Shown here: positions 34,093 through 40,898 of the stretch, piece by piece
How the letters are laid out: each line of letters begins with the position of its first letter
Position numbering within the stretch: position 1 is the first letter of the stretch
From: Ignavibacteria bacterium CG2_30_36_16
Lineage (GTDB): Bacteria; Bacteroidota; Ignavibacteria; Ignavibacteriales; Ignavibacteriaceae
Length of the DNA stretch: 40,898 nucleotides
Direction of reading: 5' to 3'
Assembly: GCA_001873185.1 (NCBI GenBank)
Contig: MNYQ01000003.1
Location: 1-40,898, forward strand
Made by a program: the position numbers and the translations under genes
The notes under the pieces: generated by a model
Told to the model about the DNA's origin: nothing
The model's input: the letters and a program-made list of their open reading frames with translations, nothing else
The model's database searches: none

Positions 34093-35526
34093 TTGATAGA
34101 AGTAAGCGATAAAGTTCATAAATATCTTCAATCGTTATACGGGACCGAGGCAGCGGGCAAATATTTAGATTTTATTAAATCGGATCCATCTCAATATATT
34201 CGGGTTAACCTTCTTAAAATTTCTACTGAAGGCTTGGTCAGGCGATTGTTAACAAAGTATAATATTAAATCTGTTCCCGTAGCAGGAATAAAGAACGCAT
34301 TAAAAATTCAAAGCGATTCTCATATTCTCGGCAAAACTTTAGAACATATACTCGGCTACTATTATATTCAGGGGTTATCTTCCATGCTGCCGCCGCTTGT
34401 TTTAAATCCTTCAAAAGAAGATATCGTTTTGGATTTATGTTCTGCGCCCGGCTCAAAAACTACAAGCATTGCTGAGATGATGGAAAGCAACGGTACCCTG
34501 CTCGCAAATGAAATTGCAATTGACAGAGTGAAAATGCTTGTCTTCAACATAGACCGTATGAATTTAATGAACACAGCAGTTCTTCATTTTAAAGGCGAGC
34601 AGTTAAGTAAAATTTATAACAACCATTTTGATAAAATTCTTGTTGACGCCCCTTGCAGCGGACTCGGAATAATTCAGAAAAAAGGGGAGGTGAATAATTG
34701 GTGGTCTCTTGAAAGAGCAAGTAAACTTGGCGATTTGCAGTTACGATTACTCATAGCAGCTATAAAAATGGTTAAACAGGGCGGAGAAATTATTTACTCA
34801 ACATGCACTTTAACCGTGGAAGAAAACGAAGCCATCATAAATAAAGCGCTCCGAAAATACCCGGTTGAACTTGAAGATATTTCGCTTCCGGTAAATTCAA
34901 TTGATGCTTTTAGTTCGTTCGCAGGGGAAATGTTTCATCCCTCAATTGTAAAAGCGAGAAGAATATTACCCTGGGAAGTAGACAGCGACGGATTTTTTAT
35001 TGCTAAATTCAGAAAAACAGAAGAGACGCAATCACCCGAAAAAAATCAAATCAAACCATCAAACCTTAAACTCGTTTCATCTTCGAGTAAAGAAATAAAA
35101 AAATATCTCTCTTACATCAGCTTAACTTTTGGTGTTGATGAGCCGGTATTTGCAGAGTATAAATATATCGTAAAAGCGGGCGACATATATTTTGTAAATG
35201 CCGGATGGGATGAAGATAATTTATCTCTCTTTGAAAGAATTGGAACACGCTTTGGAGTTGTAAATAAAAACGGCGAGCTTACACTTCACACACAAGCAGC
35301 CGAAACTCTGAATGAGCGAATCACAAAAAATATTTATGAGATTACCGGTAAAGATGAATTAAAAATATATCTTGACGGCGGCATTATTAAAAAACAGCCG
35401 GATATTAAAAACCAATGTGCCGTTAAGTATGAAGGCATGATAATAGGAACAGCCGTAGTTACCGATTCGGGAATAAAAAGCCGTTTCCCAAGAGCCAAAC
35501 GTACACAGGAAATTTTTATTGCTTGA
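34093..35526 (+). CDS. RsmF/RsmB-type 16S rRNA m5C methyltransferase
   Basis: A 477-residue NOL1/NOP2/Sun-family RNA methyltransferase. The only start that keeps the conserved N-terminal region (QYIRVNLLKIS) is a TTG at 34093, five bases after the previous stop. The SAM site is LDLCSAPGSKTT. The two catalytic cysteines are in DAPCSG and STCTLTVEENEA, the pair diagnostic of C5-cytosine methyltransferases. A C-terminal extension of about 170 residues, with a PUA-like end, suggests RsmF (C1407) rather than RsmB, which has an N-terminal NusB domain that is absent here. Cytoplasmic, acting on 16S rRNA. The TTG start and lack of a strong ribosome site suggest low or coupled translation. Confidence 0.85.
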   Translation: MIEVSDKVHKYLQSLYGTEAAGKYLDFIKSDPSQYIRVNLLKISTEGLVRRLLTKYNIKSVPVAGIKNALKIQSDSHILGKTLEHILGYYYIQGLSSMLPPLVLNPSKEDIVLDLCSAPGSKTTSIAEMMESNGTLLANEIAIDRVKMLVFNIDRMNLMNTAVLHFKGEQLSKIYNNHFDKILVDAPCSGLGIIQKKGEVNNWWSLERASKLGDLQLRLLIAAIKMVKQGGEIIYSTCTLTVEENEAIINKALRKYPVELEDISLPVNSIDAFSSFAGEMFHPSIVKARRILPWEVDSDGFFIAKFRKTEETQSPEKNQIKPSNLKLVSSSSKEIKKYLSYISLTFGVDEPVFAEYKYIVKAGDIYFVNAGWDEDNLSLFERIGTRFGVVNKNGELTLHTQAAETLNERITKNIYEITGKDELKIYLDGGIIKKQPDIKNQCAVKYEGMIIGTAVVTDSGIKSRFPRAKRTQEIFIA

Positions 35527-35610
35527 AATATTTTTCGTAAAGTGATTCATAAATTTATAATCCGTTCGCATCCGTGTTAATTCACGTCTAAACTTTTGAG
35601 CAGATGTAAA

Positions 35611-36547
35611 CTAATTTCTGCTTCTCCATTTCATCAACGCATAAACTTTTGCAGATAACTCTTTCATTATCGGCAGCGCTTCTTTTTCCGGAATCGGAGT
35701 GAAGCAGGATATTATATACTTTATTTCGCCGTCGTCAACTATGCCTGCATCATTTGTCCAATAGCTCCACCAGCCTGTTTTGTTATAGTACATCGCATTA
35801 AGCGGCAGCCCTTGCGCCAGTTTGCTTTTGTCAAGCTGCCTGCCGAGTAGAACTTTCATTTGCATGCTTACCCATGGATTGATTAACTCCTTTTTTCTCA
35901 ATCTTATATAAAAAATCAGCGGTATGAAGCGCAGATGTTTCAGTGCCTCGTATAGTTACATAATCCGGGTCTTCAAACTTGCGGTTTAAAAATTTGCGCG
36001 TTACTTCGCTGCCCTGCCAGTTGTATTCCTCAATCATTTTATTGATTTGAGTTCTACCGGCAATATCAATTAAACAATTTGCGGCAGAATTATCACTTCG
36101 TGTAATCATTAAATCGAGTAAGTAATTAATTGTTACCGTATCGCCATCGTTTAACAGAGCTCTCGGGTCGAATGAAATTTCTTTTGTTTTGTCCACAGCA
36201 TTAGGAGCCCTAACAATGTACTCATCATTAAGTTTATATTTTCCCCCGCTTATTTGATGCAGCACTTCGGCAGCAACATAAATTTTATAAACACTTGCCG
36301 GATATATAAAGTTTGAGTAATTAAAACCGCTGATAACCGGTTCGTTTCCGTCCAAGTCGATTACTGCAAAAGAAATTTGCTCTATGCCATCTTCGCCGAC
36401 ATCAAAATCTTCATCTAATTTTAGTTCCTTTATAATATTGTTAATTTGCTCATCGAGGTTTTTATCAGTCTTGTAATAAAGCGGCGCTGTAGTATTTTGC
36501 GGAAAGGAAAATGCCGTTAGAAAAAAGAATAGCAGAAGTTTTGTCAT
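35611..36547 (-). pseudogene. Class A beta-lactamase-like serine hydrolase, frameshifted
   Basis: Two overlapping minus-strand frames together make one protein of about 310 residues. The first (36547 to 35831) has a signal peptide (MTKLLLFFFLTAFSFPQ), PASVYK with nucleophile Ser85 and Lys88, and the RSDNSAAN motif (Ser151-Asp-Asn). It then runs into an unrelated tail. The second (to 35611) carries NKTGWWS, the KTG motif, and the C-terminal helix. The frames join at a run of six A on the coding strand (35891-35896); removing one base gives continuous ...KIEKKELINPW.... All three class A signature motifs are otherwise intact, so the lesion is recent, a sequencing error, or a reversible homopolymer switch. 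Confidence 0.8.
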
Positions 36548-36588
36548 TAAGGCTCCAAATTTATCTTAATATTATAGAGGATTTAACG

Positions 36589-36930
36589 ATGCTTAATATA
36601 CAGATTTTCGGAATAAAGAAGTGCAGCGACACACGTAAAGCAGAACGCTTTTTTAAAGAAAGAGGCATCAACTTTCAATTTCGTGACCTGGAAGAGATGG
36701 GCATTGCAAAGGGAGAACTTGAAAATATTCGGCGCTCAATTCCCTTGGATGACCTGTTAGATAAAGAAAGCAAACAATTCAAAAAAAGAAATTTGTCGTA
36801 TATGGTATTTAACACCGAAGAAGAATTACTGGGCGATCCGCTTTTATTTAAAACACCAATTGTAAGAAACGGAAAAATATCTACTATTGGTTATGCCCCG
36901 CACATCTGGAATGAATGGATTAAAAAATAA
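36589..36930 (+). CDS. ArsC/Spx-family thioredoxin-fold protein (YffB-like)
   Basis: A 113-residue protein starting at 36589, preceded by GAGG at a good distance. An upstream in-frame ATG at 36511 would overlap the divergent gene and adds residues outside the fold. The N-terminal IFGIKKCSDTRKAERFF has a single active-site Cys12 followed by the TRKA helix. LLFKTPIVRNG gives the cis-Pro loop. This is the arsenate reductase-like fold of the ArsC/Spx/YffB group. With one Cys and no other resistance genes nearby, a thiol-dependent oxidoreductase role is more likely than arsenate resistance. Confidence 0.85.
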   Translation: MLNIQIFGIKKCSDTRKAERFFKERGINFQFRDLEEMGIAKGELENIRRSIPLDDLLDKESKQFKKRNLSYMVFNTEEELLGDPLLFKTPIVRNGKISTIGYAPHIWNEWIKK

Positions 36931-37610
36931 GTGTTTTTTCCTTTATAGCTTTGCAATATAAGTTTGAGTTTTGATTGGAAAGAAATAGTTAACTGATGTG
37001 TCTTGGGTTTTTGTTGTAATGAAAAGTCTCAGTTGTTTTTTTTGCTTCTCGCATTTACGACTGGTAAATTTGAGTAGTAAATTTTTTCATTCTTGAAGAA
37101 TTTTTTATCGCATAGTTAAAATCATGCTATTATTACTTATGGGCATCTCTAAAAACAAAGTGTTATTGTCCGTTGGCTATTGCGTTAGTTAACGGACGAT
37201 CCCAGTGTAGAATTTTGAGATTGCTTCGCTCCCAAATCCGTTAGTTAACGGATCGCAATGACTTTTCTCTTGTGTCATTGCGAACGAGTCTTCGAGTGAA
37301 GCAATCTGATTCATTTGTTGAGATTGCTTCGTGCTGCGCCCTCGCAATAACAGTGAGGTCATTCTTTTGATAAATAAAGGCAATACCTTTTTTGGTAACT
37401 CGCAATGACAATTGATTTTAAGATTTTAGAGATGCCCTTATAGCAATTAGAGTCGTAACAGTTTTTGCATGAGACTTTGACCGGCAAAGTTGGAAGCTAT
37501 TTTAAGCAAATTATTTTCCACGTTAGCATCCGGATGCTTTTAACAAGTTGGTAATTTTTAATTTTGAATTGTTCATTGTTAATTGCGGTTAACCCCGCAA
37601 GGAGATTGTT
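36931..37610. other. Intergenic region, 680 bases, hosting a MITE
   Basis: The longest non-coding stretch of the window. The MITE-like element at 37141-37437 occupies the middle. The left flank (36931-37140) and right flank (37438-37610) are AT-rich, with nothing recognisable except the AAGGAG ribosome site of the next gene near 37600. Confidence 0.5.
37141..37437. mobile_element. MITE-like element with 14-bp terminal inverted repeats
   Basis: The ends are exact inverted repeats, GGGCATCTCTAAAA (37141-37154) and TTTTAGAGATGCCC (37424-37437). Both sides are flanked by TTAT (37137-37140 and 37438-37441), a likely target duplication. The 297-base interior is a mosaic of palindromic modules: ATCCGTTAGTTAACGGAT (37236-37253), GAGATTGCTTCGCTCCC, GTCATTGCGAACGAGTCTTC (from 37274) and GTAACTCGCAATGACA. 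No coding frame of note is present, so transposition would need an enzyme encoded elsewhere. Confidence 0.75.
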
Positions 37611-38861
37611 ATGGACGAAAAAGACTTCAAACCCGAATCCCTTATGATGTCTTACGGTTATAAGCCGGAGCTGTCCGAGGGAGCAATTAAGTGCCCGATT
37701 TTTCAGACATCAACATTCGTTTTTAAAAGCGCCGAAGACGGCAAAGCATTTTTTGAAGTTGCTTACGGTCTTCGGGAAAAAGGACCAACCGAAGAATTAG
37801 GACTCATCTACAGCCGCTTGAATAACCCCGATCTCGAAATACTTGAAGACCGTCTTACACTATGGGACGGGGCGGAAAGCTGCGCTGTTTTTGAAAGCGG
37901 ATTAGCGGCAATTACAACATCATTATTAGAATTTCTAAAACCCGGCGACCTTCTTTTACACAGCGAACCTGTTTACGGCGGAACAAACCATTTCATCGAT
38001 CATGTGTTAACAAAATTTGGAATTGAACATGAACACTTTTCCGCTCACGAAACCTGCGACGCCGTTATAACAAGATTACAAAAAACCGGGAAGGACAAAA
38101 AACTTGCGATGGTGTATATCGAAACGCCGGCTAATCCTACAAACGCATTGATTGATATAAAAGCCTACAGCGAGCTGGCAAATAAATATTCAACTGAAGA
38201 AAAAAAAGTTTTAGTCGCCGTTGACAATACTTATATGGGACCGCTATGGCAGCATCCATTAAAACACGGCGCTGATCTGGTTTTATATTCTGCGACGAAA
38301 TTCATCGGCGGGCACAGTGATGTAATTGCCGGTGCGGTTCTCGGCTCCCAAGATCTGATTACAAGAATTAAAACTCTCCGAACTTTTCTTGGCAACATGG
38401 CTGGTCCGTGGACGGGATGGTTGTTGATGAGAAGTCTTGAAACATTAAAAGTTAGAATGGAAGCCCAGGCAAATAACGCTGTAAAAGTTGCAGCATTTTT
38501 AATTGATCACCCCAAAGTTGAAAAAGTTTATTTTCCCGGACTTTTAAAGGAAGGCGAGCCACAGTTTGATATTTTTACAATGCAGTGTTTATCTGCCGGC
38601 TCAATGCTTTCATTCGATGTAACGGGAGGTGAAGAGGAAGCTTTCAATTTCTTGAACAACCTAAAACTTATCAAACTGGCTGTAAGCTTAGGAAGCACCG
38701 AATCTCTTGCCGAACATCCGGCAACAATGACGCATATTGATGTGTCGCCGGAAAGCCGACAATTAATGGCAATAACAGATAAACTTATTAGGCTCTCGGT
38801 AGGAATTGAAAACTGCGATGATCTGATTTGGGATATTCACCAGGCTTTAGAGCATGTGTGA
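37611..38861 (+). CDS. PLP-dependent Cys/Met metabolism enzyme (methionine gamma-lyase / cystathionine gamma-synthase family)
   Basis: A 416-residue enzyme of the trans-sulfuration family. IYSRLNNPDLEILEDRL, AVFESGLAAITT, IETPANPTN, VAVDNTYMGP (Asp205, pairs with the pyridine N) and LYSATKFIGGHSD (Schiff-base Lys230) are all present, ending with SLGSTESLAEHPATMTH. AAGGAG upstream supports the start. The family includes cystathionine gamma-synthase, gamma-lyase and methionine gamma-lyase. Sequence alone does not decide. An insertion in the N-terminal region (AYGLREKGPTEELGL) is seen in lyase-like members. It is a single gene with no sulfur-assimilation genes nearby. Confidence 0.9.
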   Translation: MDEKDFKPESLMMSYGYKPELSEGAIKCPIFQTSTFVFKSAEDGKAFFEVAYGLREKGPTEELGLIYSRLNNPDLEILEDRLTLWDGAESCAVFESGLAAITTSLLEFLKPGDLLLHSEPVYGGTNHFIDHVLTKFGIEHEHFSAHETCDAVITRLQKTGKDKKLAMVYIETPANPTNALIDIKAYSELANKYSTEEKKVLVAVDNTYMGPLWQHPLKHGADLVLYSATKFIGGHSDVIAGAVLGSQDLITRIKTLRTFLGNMAGPWTGWLLMRSLETLKVRMEAQANNAVKVAAFLIDHPKVEKVYFPGLLKEGEPQFDIFTMQCLSAGSMLSFDVTGGEEEAFNFLNNLKLIKLAVSLGSTESLAEHPATMTHIDVSPESRQLMAITDKLIRLSVGIENCDDLIWDIHQALEHV

Positions 38862-38962
38862 AGTTTTAGAAATCATAAGTAAAGCCTGCTGCCCGTGCAG
38901 GTTATGTCACTTTGATATTAACAGTTTTTATTTATATTGCGATCGAAATTATAATGCAGCTT

Positions 38963-40447
38963 ATGAAACAATTATCCATTTTACTAATACTATTTTTATT
39001 TCTGTCACCTGTTTTAACCGGGCAGCAGGTTGATGTTCAAAAACTTGACGAATATTTTTCTTCTGCGATAGAAAAATTTGAAATCCCCGGCGTGGCTATA
39101 GGAATTGTTAAAGATGACTCCGTCATTTTTGCCAAAGGTTACGGTGATGGTATAACTCCCAATACTGTCTTTGGCATCGCTTCAATGTCTAAGGCATTTA
39201 CTGCCGCAAGCATCGGTATGCTGGTTGATGAAAATAAAATTAGCTGGGATGATAAAGTTCAAAAATATTTGGCAGATTTTACTCTTAGCGATCCTTACAT
39301 ATCCAGTCAGTTAACAATTACAGATTTAATTTCGCATCGTTCCGGGTTAAAAACTTTTGACGGCGATTTACTCTGGTACGGAACAAATTATCCGAGGAAC
39401 GAAATTGTGAAAAGAATAAGAAAGCTGCCTTTAAAAAATCAATTCCGCGCCGAGTACGGATATCAAAACGTAATGTTCATTACTGCCGGAGAAGTACTTG
39501 AAGAAGTGAGCGGCAAAAGCTGGGATGAATTTGTCCGTGAAAGAATTTTTAACAAGCTCGGTATGAACAACAGTTCTACAAGTATAACTGAATTTAAAGA
39601 AGGAATGGCAGTTGCCGTGCCTCATGTTGACGGCAAACCAATTAAACAGCTTAACTATGATAACAGCGGACCGGCGGCTTCAATTAATTCAACTGTAAAT
39701 GATATCTTAAAATGGGGACAAATGTGGCTGAATAATGGCAAGTGGAATGGCGAACAAATACTGAGTGAAAATGTTATTAACAAAATTTTCACGCCGCATA
39801 TAATGATGCCCGTTCGTCCCGGAAATAAATATGGAACTAACTTCCAGGGTTACGGTCTCGGCTGGTTTATGTTTGATTACTCGAGCCACAAAATTTTACA
39901 TCATGGCGGCGGACTCCCCGGAGTGCATACTAAAATTGTGCTTGTGCCGGATGCTAATCTTGCATTTGTTGTTTTAACAAATCAACTGAATAACCTGGTT
40001 GATGCGCTTATGTATAAAATTCTCGACTCTTTTTTGAATAGCAAAGATATTGACTATGCTGCGCAAGCTCTTGATTCATATAAAAAATATTATGAACAAC
40101 TTAACAAACAGAAGCAGGAAAGAGAAGAAAAGCGTGTTGAAGGCACCACTCCTTCCCTTCCGTTCGAACAATATGCCGGAAATTATATAGATGATTATTA
40201 TGGTTCTGCCAAAATTAAATTTACAGATGACAAACTCACACTTACGTTAGTTCCTGCCACAGAAATATTTACAGGTGAACTTACACATTGGCATTACAAC
40301 ACTTTCAAAATTCAATTTGCCGATACTTATTTACCGTTCGGTTTGGTAAATTTTGAATTTAACACCGATGGTAAATTGACGGGTTTCATTATCGATTTAC
40401 CCAATCCCGATTTTCATTTTGAAAATCTTCATTTTAAAAAACAATAA
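38963..40447 (+). CDS. Secreted class C beta-lactamase-like serine hydrolase with C-terminal DUF3471-like domain
   Basis: The start at 38963 gives 494 residues opening with a signal peptide (MKQLSILLILFLFLSPVLTG). Other in-frame starts (TTG 38912, ATG 38954) only extend the signal. The beta-lactamase fold (PF00144-type) has SMSK (Ser74-Lys77), YQN as the YxN motif, and HHGGGLPG in place of KTG. After about residue 370 a charged linker leads to a C-terminal beta domain (LPFEQYAGNYIDDYYG) like DUF3471. Such proteins are usually peptidases or esterases of the AmpC/PBP4*/EstB type acting in the periplasm, and only rarely true beta-lactamases. Confidence 0.88.
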   Translation: MKQLSILLILFLFLSPVLTGQQVDVQKLDEYFSSAIEKFEIPGVAIGIVKDDSVIFAKGYGDGITPNTVFGIASMSKAFTAASIGMLVDENKISWDDKVQKYLADFTLSDPYISSQLTITDLISHRSGLKTFDGDLLWYGTNYPRNEIVKRIRKLPLKNQFRAEYGYQNVMFITAGEVLEEVSGKSWDEFVRERIFNKLGMNNSSTSITEFKEGMAVAVPHVDGKPIKQLNYDNSGPAASINSTVNDILKWGQMWLNNGKWNGEQILSENVINKIFTPHIMMPVRPGNKYGTNFQGYGLGWFMFDYSSHKILHHGGGLPGVHTKIVLVPDANLAFVVLTNQLNNLVDALMYKILDSFLNSKDIDYAAQALDSYKKYYEQLNKQKQEREEKRVEGTTPSLPFEQYAGNYIDDYYGSAKIKFTDDKLTLTLVPATEIFTGELTHWHYNTFKIQFADTYLPFGLVNFEFNTDGKLTGFIIDLPNPDFHFENLHFKKQ

Positions 40448-40460
40448 ACCCACTTATGCA

Positions 40461-40483
40461 GCGAGCGCATACTTTGCGCCCGC
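40461..40483. terminator. Hairpin after the serine hydrolase gene
   Basis: GCGAGCGCA (40461-40469) and TGCGCCCGC (40475-40483) pair with one mismatch around a 5-base loop, 13 bases after the stop. The following TATATATTT is T-rich but not a clean T run. It may act as a transcript 3' end. Confidence 0.4.
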
Positions 40484-40517
40484 TATATATTTCAGATATA
40501 TTCCAAATAAAAAATTC

Positions 40518-40697
40518 TATATCGTCCCGATGGGACTTTTTGTTATTTCGGGACTATTATTTTTATAAATATTGCCTCCCTAATGGGAGGATTACAAGTC
40601 ATTCGGTAACCAACTTTGGTTTGTAAGTCCCATTAGAGACGAAATAGGTAGAGGAAACTAAAATTTGAAAAAGTTAAAGTCCCTGCGGGACGATATA
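40518..40697. mobile_element. MITE-like element with 22-bp imperfect terminal inverted repeats
   Basis: The left end 40518-40539 (TATATCGTCCCGATGGGAC...) and the right end 40676-40697 (...GTCCCTGCGGGACGATATA) are inverted copies with two mismatches. Each end is itself a small hairpin (GTCCC...GGGAC). An internal hairpin CCTCCCTAATGGGAGG lies near 40576-40591. The element is 180 bases and non-coding, with no clear target duplication. Confidence 0.6.
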
Positions 40698-40720
40698 AAG
40701 GGTTGGTTTCCATAAGATAA

Positions 40721-40862
40721 CTGAAGTTACGCATGAGTTGAATTTCATAAAATATTCTTAGTGAAACTTGGTGACTTAGTGCCTTTGTGGCTCATTTTTT
40801 ATACTTTCTTTTTGCCACCAAGTCACAAAGACACTAAGAAATCACAAAGTGCGTAACTTCAG
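40721..40862. mobile_element. 142-bp MITE with 13-bp terminal repeats and 8-bp target duplication
   Basis: Exact inverted ends CTGAAGTTACGCA (40721-40733) and TGCGTAACTTCAG (40850-40862) are flanked by the direct repeat TAAGATAA (40713-40720 and 40863-40870). The interior is a long imperfect hairpin built from GTGACTTAGTGCCTTTGTGG and its approximate complement CCACCAAGTCACAAAGACAC. No coding capacity. Confidence 0.75.
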
Positions 40863-40898
40863 TAAGATAACAATAGTAACAAAATAATCTCCCTTATT

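Noticed and set aside
35891-35897. Programmed -1 frameshift at A-AAA-AAG in the beta-lactamase-like gene
   Set aside because: The downstream KTG-containing frame requires a +1 (or -2) change, so a -1 slip would enter the wrong frame.
1-40898. CRISPR array, prophage, tRNA or rRNA genes
   Set aside because: No regularly spaced repeats, phage structural genes, tRNA T-loop signatures or rRNA-like stretches were seen by eye. A covariance-model scan was not possible.

Overview
This is an AT-rich bacterial chromosome segment. Its gene content points to the Bacteroidota/Chlorobiota/Ignavibacteriota group, most likely an Ignavibacteria-like lineage. The evidence is a bacillithiol glycosyltransferase (BshA), a DUF5916-type outer-membrane protein, a DUF4954-like protein, secreted GH13 and heparinase II/III enzymes, and small intergenic palindromic elements. 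The placement is an inference from families, not a measured phylogeny. No rRNA, tRNA, CRISPR array, integrase or intact transposase was seen.

Layout. Bases 1-2473 hold the 3' end of a DUF4954-like gene, a histidinol-phosphatase/inositol monophosphatase gene and a membrane protein. Bases 2583-5702 (minus) hold a three-gene envelope cassette: a MotA/TolQ-like polytopic protein, a GldM-like single-span periplasmic protein, and an outer-membrane barrel candidate. Bases 6114-10220 hold a cytoplasmic GH13 enzyme, an SGNH esterase, a small membrane protein, an EamA exporter and a macro-domain hydrolase, with several convergent genes overlapping at their stops.

Bases 10829-22146 (all plus) form the most interesting region. 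A Tat-exported 16-Cys ferredoxin subunit, an NrfD/HybB membrane subunit and a 13-haem cytochrome c make up a membrane redox module with no catalytic subunit. It is followed by two histidine kinases whose periplasmic domains each carry one CXXCH and one CX4CH haem motif, two receiver proteins fused to GcvH-like domains lacking the lipoyl lysine, a Cys-rich soluble protein, and an NtrC-type regulator with altered Walker B, GAFTGA and sensor I residues. I infer an electron-transfer complex co-encoded with its own redox-sensing phosphorelay.

Bases 22507-25143 (minus) encode a DUF5916 outer-membrane protein. Bases 25652-31993 (minus) are a tightly overlapped five-gene carbohydrate operon: heparinase II/III-like, PfkB kinase, RmlD-like reductase, secreted GH13, HAD phosphatase. 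Bases 32104-35526 (plus) are a second tight operon: bshA, a DNPH1-like N-hydrolase, an unknown protein and an RsmF-type rRNA methyltransferase. The remainder holds a frameshifted class A beta-lactamase-like gene, an ArsC/Spx-like protein, a PLP-dependent sulfur amino-acid enzyme, a secreted class C-like serine hydrolase, and several MITE-like elements (37141-37437, 40518-40697, 40721-40862, with a relative at 14126-14370).
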